This document shows positions 18,996 to 25,978 of a stretch of DNA of 43,041 bases, piece after piece (within the stretch, counting starts at the first letter, position 1; the number at the start of each line of letters is the position of its first letter). The notes beneath the pieces are model-generated. The model saw only the letters and a program-made list of their open reading frames with translations, made no database searches and was not told where the DNA came from. Made by a program: the position numbers and the translations under genes. The stretch spans positions 1 to 43,041 of the forward strand of contig DAHXNE010000044.1 of the NCBI GenBank assembly GCA_027366635.1, written 5' to 3'. Source of the stretch: Gammaproteobacteria bacterium (lineage in GTDB: Bacteria > Pseudomonadota > Gammaproteobacteria > Steroidobacterales > Steroidobacteraceae).

Positions 18996-19349
18996 ATGCA
19001 AGGTGCGTTCTTGAGATTCTACGTTCGCGAAGACCTTCGCCATCACGGTCGGCCCGTGTGGGAATGGCTGCTCGAGCAGGGCAACACCCTCGGCATGCGC
19101 GGCGGCTCGGCCGTCAAGTCGATGGCCGGCTTTGGCCACCGCCATGTGTTTCATGATGCGGGATTTTTCGAACTCGCCGGCACCCTCGCCGTCGAAGTGG
19201 AATTCGTGGCGGCGCAGGTCGAGGCTCAGAAGCTGCTCGACCTGCTGCACCGCGAGAAGATCCGGTTGTTCTATGCCTATACCCCCGCATCCTTCGGCTT
19301 GGTCAACCCCGATGAGGCTGATCCTCCTGCGTCGATCGATGCGCCCTGA
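18996..19349 (+). CDS. DUF190 (PII-like) protein
   Basis: A 117-residue soluble protein with the DUF190 pattern. The N-terminal strand GAFLRFYVREDLRHHGRPVWEWLLE is followed by GMRGGSAVKSMAGFGHRHVFHD and a closing strand-helix unit (LAVEVEFVAAQVEAQKLLDLL). DUF190 proteins adopt a PII-like trimeric fold and are often found beside ion channels or transport genes, where a sensory role is suspected; function is not settled. The last 73 bases overlap, tail to tail, the end of the ATPase gene on the other strand. It lies upstream of the hyf-like operon on the same strand, separated by that ATPase, so co-regulation is possible but not shown. Confidence 0.85.
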   Translation: MQGAFLRFYVREDLRHHGRPVWEWLLEQGNTLGMRGGSAVKSMAGFGHRHVFHDAGFFELAGTLAVEVEFVAAQVEAQKLLDLLHREKIRLFYAYTPASFGLVNPDEADPPASIDAP

Positions 19350-20089
19350 CCGGCCGTGCGCCCCTCGGAGCATACCGATATTCCCGCCCGCACCATCGCC
19401 AGCGCGCGGTAGCGCACTGCGGCTTCGGTGTCGACACACAAGACCGTGATCAAAGGACCATAGGTGCACCAGTAGCGCTGCTCGCGAGCAAGCTCTGTGC
19501 ATTTCACGATCCATCCGGGCCGGCCGCGCGCCGCCACGACGAGGGCGTCCCGTGCAGCCGCGGCGAGCGCCGGCAATCGTGAAGCGCCCCAACGATCGTC
19601 GAGCACGTGATGCAGTTGGCGTGCCGTCGCCAAGGGCATGCGCACCGATAGCGCGCCGTAGCGCCAGGGTCGGATCCGCCTGCGCTCCACCTCCGTGTCG
19701 ACGTCGATTGCGGTCAAGACACCGGCAATCTTGCCGTGCAAGCGCCGCAGAAACGCCACCATCGCGGTGCCGTTGCAGCCAAAGTGGTCGAGTAAGAGGA
19801 CGCCCGCCTGGTGCTCCGCGGCACGGCACAACCGGCCACGGGCCGTGCGGCGCCGCACCTCCCAGGTGTCCACGCCGGGATATGCGCGCTCAAGAGCCTG
19901 CGTGATGTCATCGAGGCAACCGGTCGACGAAGAATACGCGCACGGCACCGCGTCGCGTTGCAGTCGCGTGAGCAACTGCGTAAGCACGGACGACTTGCCG
20001 CTGCCGCGCGGGCCATAAAGTGTGAGATGCTCGCCCCGCAACAGTCGCTGCTCGAGTTGCGTGATCAGATGAGCCGACCGAGACTGCAT
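19277..20089 (-). CDS. Small AAA/STAND-like ATPase of unknown role
   Basis: A 270-residue P-loop ATPase. Walker A is GPRGSGKSS (residues 26-34) and the Walker B-like strand is GVLLLDHFG with D101. An arginine-rich stretch and a conserved-looking WGASRLPALAAAARD segment follow. The layout resembles compact AAA ATPases that bind and switch other proteins, as in archaeal-type or STAND domains, but no helicase or protease part is attached. The start ATG at 20089 leaves about six residues before the first helix, normal for such proteins. Its C-terminus is encoded on the opposite strand to the end of the DUF190 gene. It is divergent from the hyf-like operon and could be a regulator or chaperone of it; no sequence feature proves this. 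Confidence 0.72.
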   Translation of the reverse strand: MQSRSAHLITQLEQRLLRGEHLTLYGPRGSGKSSVLTQLLTRLQRDAVPCAYSSSTGCLDDITQALERAYPGVDTWEVRRRTARGRLCRAAEHQAGVLLLDHFGCNGTAMVAFLRRLHGKIAGVLTAIDVDTEVERRRIRPWRYGALSVRMPLATARQLHHVLDDRWGASRLPALAAAARDALVVAARGRPGWIVKCTELAREQRYWCTYGPLITVLCVDTEAAVRYRALAMVRAGISVCSEGRTAGQGASIDAGGSASSGLTKPKDAGV

Positions 20090-20509
20090 GGTGCTATCCG
20101 CCTGCGCCCCACCCGACTGTCGACGCAGGCATCGTCAGCCGCGGAACGTGGCGCTTCCGGGAGGGCTGCCATCTCTCATCACCCCGGGAGTTTAGTCAGC
20201 ACCCAGCTGCGACCGCAAGCCCCGCCGGTGTCCGCTATGGCGCTTGCTGGTCATCCAACGCATGTGTATATTGACCCATAGGGAGATGGCATTCCTCCCG
20301 CAATAAAGAACCGCCGCATACGGCTAATGATGCCTACCCATTCCGTCACTGCGACGGAGGAGTGGTAGCGCATGAGACCCGAGTTCATTCCGAGTCCCGC
20401 CTCCAGGCTGCGCCCGTCGCCGAGGTCGCGCACTCCCCTTCGGGTGCGAAGATCGCACTATTGGGTTCGGCCTGAAACAACGCTGAGTCACTCCGGGAGG
20501 GACTGAGGC
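20090..20509. other. Divergent leader region of the hyf-like operon
   Basis: No gene. Bases 20429-20448 can fold into a seven-pair stem (CGCAC with GTGCG, extended inward) in the presumed operon leader. GGGAGGGACTGAG at 20495-20507 supplies the ribosome binding site for the GTG at 20510 and is identical to the 13 bases before hyaA. No strong promoter is recognised. Confidence 0.45.
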
Positions 20510-21454
20510 GTGCCGCGAACTGCGCTGCTGCAGATTGCCCAGGTCCTGACCGTGGTCATGCTCGCGCCGCTCCTGCAGGGGATCATCCTGCAATGGGAAG
20601 AGCGGGTGCAACGCGCCGGCGGACCCGGCATCTTCCAGCCCTACCGCGATCTGTGGAAGCTGTTCCACAAGCAACTCGTGATTCCCGATAGCGCGAGCTT
20701 CATCTACTGGACCGCGCCCGTCATTGCCTTCACCTGCATGCTGACAGTGCCGATTCTGATCCCGGTGCTGACAAACTTTCCATTGCCGCTTTCGGACATG
20801 GGCGACATCCTCGGCGGCGGACTCATTCTGACCCTGGGCTCCTTCTTCATCTCCCTGGCCGGACTCGACTCCGGCAGCGCCTACGGCGGCATCGGCTCTT
20901 CGCGCGCCGTGCTGCTCGGGATTCTCGCCGAGCCCACTTTGATCCTGGTCTTCGTCGGCATCACCTTGCTCGCCAAATCGATGCTGCCGTTCGTGGTCAA
21001 CCATGTGCTCGTCGGCCAGCCGGCGGTGTACTGGGGACCGGCGCACCTGTTTCTGGTAGCGGCATTCTTCATCCTCCTGCTGGTCGAAACCGACCGGCTG
21101 CCGTTTCACTCGAGCACCCACATCGAGGTGTACATGATCGAGGAGGCACGGATTCTCGAGTATTCCGGCCCCCTATTGGCGTTGCTGCGTTGGGCCTCGG
21201 CCATGAAGCAGTTCATCCTCTACATCATCTTCTGCAACGTTCTGCTGCTGCCCTGGGGGCTGTCGATTCAGGGCACGGCGCTCGGCGCGATCGGCGCCGC
21301 CGGCGGACTGCTGGTGAAATTCGCGGCCGTTGGAGCGGTGGTGGTGCTGGTCGAGACCATGCAGTCGCGGCTGCGCTACTACCGCTATCAGGAGCCGCTC
21401 GCCACCTCCTTCCTGCTCGCGATTCTCGCGATCGTCGCCAACCAGATGAGGTAA
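20510..21454 (+). CDS. hyfC: HyfC/NuoH-like membrane subunit of an Ehr-type complex
   Basis: A 314-residue membrane protein of the NuoH/HyfC/HycD family, which forms the quinone-site and connecting membrane module of complex I-like enzymes. About eight helices are predicted. Typical blocks are GPGIFQPYRDLWKLFHKQ near the N-terminus, AEPTLILVFVGITLLAKS in the middle, and LLVETDRLPFHSSTHIE followed by MIEEARILEYSGPLLALLRWASAMKQF, the acidic loop of the family. The start is GTG at 20510 behind a strong GGGAGGGA. It is the first gene of a six-gene operon ordered C-E-F-G-(ferredoxin+I)-B. In this context it probably links the soluble arm to the antiporter-like subunits. Confidence 0.93.
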   Translation: MPRTALLQIAQVLTVVMLAPLLQGIILQWEERVQRAGGPGIFQPYRDLWKLFHKQLVIPDSASFIYWTAPVIAFTCMLTVPILIPVLTNFPLPLSDMGDILGGGLILTLGSFFISLAGLDSGSAYGGIGSSRAVLLGILAEPTLILVFVGITLLAKSMLPFVVNHVLVGQPAVYWGPAHLFLVAAFFILLLVETDRLPFHSSTHIEVYMIEEARILEYSGPLLALLRWASAMKQFILYIIFCNVLLLPWGLSIQGTALGAIGAAGGLLVKFAAVGAVVVLVETMQSRLRYYRYQEPLATSFLLAILAIVANQMR

Positions 21455-21456
21455 CG

Positions 21457-22137
21457 ATGTTCGCCGCCCACCTTCCGCCGCTCGTCGAGTCGCTGTTCAG
21501 CCTGCTCGCCATCGTCAGCCTGCTGCTGGCGTTCGTCATGCTCGGCTCACGCTGGCTCAACGCCTACCTCGGCGCGTTCGCCCTGCAATCGTGGCTGATT
21601 GCCGTACTCTCGGCGGCTGTCGCCTATTACGGAGGATACCCCGAGTTGTACGGCATCGCGGTGCTCACCGCGCTGTTTCGCGGACTGGTGCTGCCGTATC
21701 TGCTGTTGCGCATCACGCGACGGCTGAACGTCGACCGCGAGTTGCACGAGCGACTCTCGCCGAGCGCCAGCCTGGTGGTCGGCGGACTGCTGGTCGTGTT
21801 CGCCTTCGTGGTTGCAAACCACCTGAGCACGGCCCTTGGCCTCGGCGGCACGGTGGCAGTGCTCGCCCTTACGGCCATGCTGTCCCTGAAGCTCATCGGC
21901 TTTCTGATGCTCGTGGTGCGCCGGGAGGTAGTGAGTCAGATCCTGGCGCTGCTGGTCATCGAAAACGGCATCTTCCTCGGCTCGCAGATCCTGGTACCCG
22001 GTATGCCGCTGCTCATCGAGCTGGTGATCTTGTTCGACCTGCTGACGGTCGTAGCCTGCTTCGGCGTACTGGTGCGCTATCTCATCGTTCATGCCGGCAC
22101 CACCAGCAGCCGCGAGTTGACGAGGCTGGTCGGATGA
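21457..22137 (+). CDS. hyfE: HyfE-like membrane subunit
   Basis: A 226-residue membrane protein with about seven helices, of the HyfE family. Its C-terminal part is related to the small complex I subunit NuoK: helices with LIENGIFLGSQILVPGMPLLIELVILFDLL, including glutamates within membrane segments as used for proton transfer in NuoK-type subunits. The start ATG at 21457 follows two bases after the hyfC stop; a longer in-frame extension upstream lies inside hyfC and is not used. The stop overlaps the next start in ATGA. HyfE occurs only in hydrogenase-4-type and related complexes, so it helps separate this operon from a true complex I. Confidence 0.9.
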   Translation: MFAAHLPPLVESLFSLLAIVSLLLAFVMLGSRWLNAYLGAFALQSWLIAVLSAAVAYYGGYPELYGIAVLTALFRGLVLPYLLLRITRRLNVDRELHERLSPSASLVVGGLLVVFAFVVANHLSTALGLGGTVAVLALTAMLSLKLIGFLMLVVRREVVSQILALLVIENGIFLGSQILVPGMPLLIELVILFDLLTVVACFGVLVRYLIVHAGTTSSRELTRLVG

Positions 22138-23618
22138 GTCCCGGCGCTCTGGTGGCCGTCATTCTGTTGGCGCCGCTCGCGGCGGTCGCGGGCTGCCAGC
22201 TCGTGCGCTCGCCGCGCTTCGCCGAATATCTCAATCTTGTCGCCGCGGTGCTGGTATTCGCAGCCGTGCTGTGGCTGCTGCCGGTCGCGCTGCGCGGACC
22301 GTATATCCTGCTGCGCGGCTACATCATCGTGGATGGGTTGGGCGCGTGGGTGCTGCTGTCGAGCAGCGCGGTCTACCTGCTTGCCTCCATGTACGCCGTC
22401 GGCTACATGCGCGCGCGCAACGAGCCGCAGCGGCTGCACCGCTTCTACGCTCTTTTGGCGGGATTTGCCCTGACGATACTGCTCGGACCGCTGATGAACA
22501 ACATCGGGGTATACTGGATCGCGATCGAGTTTACCACGCTGGTAAGCACGTTCCTGGTTGGCTTCGAGAAGACGCGCGAAGGTGTCGAGGCGGCCTGGAA
22601 GTACATCGTGATCGTCTCCGCGGGCATCAGCCTGGCGCTGCTCGGCATCGTCTTCTATTACTGGAATGCGAGCCTGCACCTCGGACCCACCTTCAATCTC
22701 ACCTGGGAGACACTGCGCACCGTCGCACCACAACTGAATCCGACCATGGCGCTCGCAGCGTTTCTGCTGGTGTTCATCGGTTTCGGCACCAAGGTCGGGC
22801 TCGCCCCGATGCACACATGGCTCCCGGACGCGCACAGCGAAGGTCCCGCGCCGGTCTCGGCCATGCTTTCCGGTGCGCTGCTCAACACCGCGATGATCGG
22901 TATCGTGCGTTTCATCCAGGTGACCGATGCCGTACGCCTCGGCATGCTTCCCCGGACGGTAGTAGTGGCGATCGGGGCGCTGTCGCTCGCCATCGCCGCC
23001 CTGTTCATCACGCGCCAGACCGATGTCAAACGCCTGATGGCGTATTCCAGCGTCGAACACATGGGCGTGATGACCCTCGGCTTCGGCTTCGGTGGACCGC
23101 TCGGCGTTGCCGGCGCGCTCTATCACATGCTCAATCACTCGCTCAACAAGTCATTGATGTTCTTCGGTTCGGGCGACGCCATGCATGCTTTCCACACCAA
23201 GCGCATCAGCCGCATCCATCATGTGCTCATCGCCATGCCCGTTGCCGGTGCGCTCTGGCTGGCCGGAGCGGTGGCCATCACCGGCGCACCGCCCTTCGGG
23301 CTGTTTCTGAGCGAACTGACCATAATGCGCGCGGGCTTTGCCGGTCCCAATGCCTGGGCGGTGTACGTCATGCTGGTTCTGCTGGTGGTGATCTTCGTCG
23401 GCTTCCTCAACCACTTCCGCGCCATGTACTTCGGCGCAAGCGCGCAGGCCGCCGCTGCCACCACCCGCTGGAGTCCAACGCGCTCCGAGCGCATCTGGTG
23501 CGTGCTGCCGATGTGGCTGGCGCTCGTCCCCATTTTGGTCATGGGTCTGTGGTGGCCGAGCGCCTTCAGCCATTATTTCGACGTCATCGCCGCGCAGCTC
23601 GGCAGAGGTCTGGGATGA
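22134..23618 (+). CDS. hyfF: HyfF-like antiporter-type proton-translocating subunit
   Basis: A 494-residue membrane protein with about 14 helices of the NuoL/M/N and Mrp antiporter family. It keeps the key channel segment GTKVGLAPMHTWLPDAHSEGP, where the lysine and histidine take part in proton transfer. It also has KRLMAYSSVEHMGVMTLGFG and YHMLNHSLNKSLMFFGSG, which carry the second lysine/histidine set. The length fits HyfF. The start overlaps the hyfE stop (ATGA) and the stop overlaps the hyfG start in the same way, so translation is coupled along the operon. It is expected to translocate ions across the inner membrane. The ion and the direction cannot be read from sequence. Confidence 0.93.
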   Translation: MSPGALVAVILLAPLAAVAGCQLVRSPRFAEYLNLVAAVLVFAAVLWLLPVALRGPYILLRGYIIVDGLGAWVLLSSSAVYLLASMYAVGYMRARNEPQRLHRFYALLAGFALTILLGPLMNNIGVYWIAIEFTTLVSTFLVGFEKTREGVEAAWKYIVIVSAGISLALLGIVFYYWNASLHLGPTFNLTWETLRTVAPQLNPTMALAAFLLVFIGFGTKVGLAPMHTWLPDAHSEGPAPVSAMLSGALLNTAMIGIVRFIQVTDAVRLGMLPRTVVVAIGALSLAIAALFITRQTDVKRLMAYSSVEHMGVMTLGFGFGGPLGVAGALYHMLNHSLNKSLMFFGSGDAMHAFHTKRISRIHHVLIAMPVAGALWLAGAVAITGAPPFGLFLSELTIMRAGFAGPNAWAVYVMLVLLVVIFVGFLNHFRAMYFGASAQAAAATTRWSPTRSERIWCVLPMWLALVPILVMGLWWPSAFSHYFDVIAAQLGRGLG

Positions 23619-25114
23619 GCGGCTCACCGGCGGTGATGATCGAAGATCTCGCGCCGGCGGAGCTCGTGACCCGCTGCCAGGCCGCCCTCGGCGAAGGTGC
23701 GCGCATGCAGTTCATGTACGCGTGGTTCCCCGAAGGCCCGACGGCGCCCGAATTGCGCTACGTGCTCCATCCAGGCCGCGGCTGCCCACCGCACATCTGG
23801 CGCTGCCGCCCCGGCGATGAGCCGCCGCCGAGTCTGGCGACAATTGCACCCCTGCTGTCATGGTACGAACGGGAAACGACGGATTTGTGCGGCGTACTCT
23901 TCCGGGGCGAGCCCTTGCCGCAGCCGCTCGTGCTGTTGCCCGGCGCCACCGTCGATCGGCCACCGCTCGTTCCCGGTCCCATGCCCCACCTGAGCTACAC
24001 GCCCTCGCCTCAGGACCTGCCGCAGCTCGGCGGCGCCACGCGCGAGGACGTGCAACTGCTGCCCTTTGGGCCGATACGGGCCGATGTGCTGGAGTCGGCC
24101 CAGTTCGCCTTCCTGTATGCCGGCGAGACGATCCTGCACTACCACCCGCAGCTGTTCTTCAAGCATCGGGGAATGGAACAGCGCTTCGAGGGTCTGTCCC
24201 CGATACTTGGCGCCGTTCTGGCCGAACGCGTCTCCGGGGTCGGCACGGTGGCGCACGCACTGGCCTACTGTCACGCCATCGAAGCTGCGGCCGGGTGCGA
24301 GGTTCCGCGCCGAGCGACCTGGCTGCGGGTATTGCTCGCCGAGCTCGAACGCATTTACAACCACCTGCACTACCTCGGGCATCTGTGTCATACGACGACG
24401 CTCAAGGTAGGCGAGGCACAGGGCAAATACCTCGAGGAATCCGCCAAGCAGATCAACAGCCGCGTCAGCGGCAGCCGGCTGCTGCGCGGCCTGCTCACGC
24501 CCGGCGGACTGCGGCGCGAACCGCAACTGTCCAGTCTCGTGGCCACTCTTGCCCAGCTCGAGACCGAATTTCAACAATACGCGGACCGGCTGGCGGCGAC
24601 CACCAGCCATCTGGATCGCCTGATGACCACCGGCATCCTCGGGCAGCAGCTCGCCTTCGATCAAGGCGCCACCGGACCGGTGGAGCGCGCCTGCGGACTC
24701 GACCGCGATCCGCGCCGTGATCAGTCCTACGGGGCCTACGCCGAACTGCCCCTCAGCATTGCGATCGCCGAGAGCTGTGACGCCTACGCGCGCCAGCAAG
24801 TCCGCATCGCGGAAATCTTCAACAGCATCGCCGTCATCCGCGCCGTGCTCGCCGGATTACCCGACGGCCCGCTACGCACCGAGTGCCGGCCGCCGCCCCG
24901 AGGCGAGGGACTGGGTTGGGCCGAGACCCCGCGCGGTACTGCGTACTACGCCGTTCATCTCGGCGCCGATGGCCGGCTGGCGCGAGTGAAGATCAAGTCG
25001 CCAAGCTTCTCGAACTGGCGTGTCTTTCCGTACACCGTCCACGACAGCAACATGATGGACTACGCGATCAACGAAGCGAGCTTCGGCCTGACGGTGGCCG
25101 GCTGTGCTCGCTGA
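23615..25114 (+). CDS. hyfG: HyfG-like NuoC-NuoD fusion lacking the nickel-binding cysteines
   Basis: A 499-residue soluble protein combining a NuoC-like N-terminal domain (about residues 10-120) and a NuoD/hydrogenase large-subunit-like domain (about 150-499). In hydrogenases the first nickel motif is RxCxxC; here it is R205-V-S207-G-V-G210, so both cysteines are gone. The C-terminal DPCxxC is replaced by SFGLTVAGCAR, leaving one cysteine (C497) with no partner. This cannot bind a Ni-Fe centre in the known way. The helical framework (RIYNHLHYLGHLCH, GKYLEESAKQINSRVSGSRL) is kept. This is the mark of energy-converting hydrogenase-related (Ehr) complexes, whose reaction is unknown. The start ATG overlaps the previous stop. 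Confidence 0.92.
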   Translation: MSGSPAVMIEDLAPAELVTRCQAALGEGARMQFMYAWFPEGPTAPELRYVLHPGRGCPPHIWRCRPGDEPPPSLATIAPLLSWYERETTDLCGVLFRGEPLPQPLVLLPGATVDRPPLVPGPMPHLSYTPSPQDLPQLGGATREDVQLLPFGPIRADVLESAQFAFLYAGETILHYHPQLFFKHRGMEQRFEGLSPILGAVLAERVSGVGTVAHALAYCHAIEAAAGCEVPRRATWLRVLLAELERIYNHLHYLGHLCHTTTLKVGEAQGKYLEESAKQINSRVSGSRLLRGLLTPGGLRREPQLSSLVATLAQLETEFQQYADRLAATTSHLDRLMTTGILGQQLAFDQGATGPVERACGLDRDPRRDQSYGAYAELPLSIAIAESCDAYARQQVRIAEIFNSIAVIRAVLAGLPDGPLRTECRPPPRGEGLGWAETPRGTAYYAVHLGADGRLARVKIKSPSFSNWRVFPYTVHDSNMMDYAINEASFGLTVAGCAR

Positions 25115-25126
25115 AGGAGCGCATCG

Positions 25127-25978
25127 ATGACGCTGAAGACGATCCTGCCCTGGACCTTGTTCGGACTGACCGAGGGCAGAGTGACGACGCGCTGGCGCGG
25201 GGAAGGCACCGAGCCGGGCCAGGCCGCGTTCCTCGGCATGCCGCGCTTCGACCCCAGTCGCTGCGAGGACGGCTGCCGCGAATGTGTCGATGTCTGCCTG
25301 CCCGGGGCGATCCGCCTGGTCCCGGGAGAAAATCGCGACTACCCAACCGTGGACTATGGGCGCTGCGTCGTGTGTCAGATGTGCGTGGAAGCGTGTCCCA
25401 CGGGCGCGTTCACCCGTTCCAGTGACTGGGCCTTCGGCAGTCGCACGCGCGAGGACCTGGCCTGGACCCGGGCCGCCGCCTCGCCCCAGGGCGTGACACT
25501 GAAGCGTGAGATCCGCCGCGTCTTCGGCCGCAGCTTTCACATCCGGCATGTCGATGCCGGCTCCTGCAACGGCTGCGAATCGGAGCTGCAGGCACTGAAT
25601 AACCCCTATTACAACCTGCATCGGCTCGGGGTGTTCTTTACCGCCTCGCCCCGCTTCGCCGATCTGCTGCTGGTGACCGGACCGGTCACCTACGCAATGC
25701 GCGGACCTCTGCTCGCGGCCTTCGAAGCCATGCCCGAGCCCCGGTTCGTGATGGCCGCCGGCACTTGTGCGGTTTCCGGCGGAACCAATGGCGGCGGCTG
25801 GGCATGCGGCAACGGTCTCGACGGCGTGTTGCCTGTGAATATGTACCTGCCGGGCTGCCCGCCCAATCCGCCCGCGATCATCCACGCGCTGCTGATTCTG
25901 CTTCAGCGGCTACCGCAGCGCGTGCGCGGCGGGCAATTGGACTCGCTCGAGCCAGCCGCTGGAGAGCCGCATGCCTGA
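25127..25978 (+). CDS. hyfI: Fusion of a 2[4Fe-4S] ferredoxin domain with a HyfI/NuoB-like subunit
   Basis: A 283-residue iron-sulfur protein. The N-terminal ferredoxin domain has C46-x3-C50-x2-C53-x3-C57 and C80-x2-C83-x2-C86-x3-C90-P, ligands for two [4Fe-4S] clusters. The C-terminal domain is NuoB/HyfI-like with C147-x2-C150 (GSCNGCESE), C214 in AGTCAVSGG and C244 in LPGCPPNP, ligands for the cluster next to the large-subunit-like partner. In formate hydrogenlyase these parts are separate proteins (HycF and HycG); here they are one chain. All clusters look intact, so electrons can reach the HyfG-like subunit although that subunit lacks nickel ligands. It begins 12 bases after hyfG and overlaps hyfB by eight bases. 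Confidence 0.92.
   Translation: MTLKTILPWTLFGLTEGRVTTRWRGEGTEPGQAAFLGMPRFDPSRCEDGCRECVDVCLPGAIRLVPGENRDYPTVDYGRCVVCQMCVEACPTGAFTRSSDWAFGSRTREDLAWTRAAASPQGVTLKREIRRVFGRSFHIRHVDAGSCNGCESELQALNNPYYNLHRLGVFFTASPRFADLLLVTGPVTYAMRGPLLAAFEAMPEPRFVMAAGTCAVSGGTNGGGWACGNGLDGVLPVNMYLPGCPPNPPAIIHALLILLQRLPQRVRGGQLDSLEPAAGEPHA

Noticed and set aside
20429..20448. Hairpin in the hyf-like leader as a known riboswitch
   Set aside because: Only one short stem is visible; no conserved core of a riboswitch class that I know is present.
22271..23614. Long plus-strand frame running into the hyfG frame, which would extend HyfG to 947 residues
   Set aside because: The upstream part is a shadow of hyfF, with Arg/His-rich translation, and hyfG has a good ATG coupled to the hyfF stop at 23615.
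23615..25114. Annotation of the HyfG-like protein as an active [NiFe]-hydrogenase large subunit
   Set aside because: Both nickel-binding cysteine pairs are absent, so hydrogenase activity is not supported.
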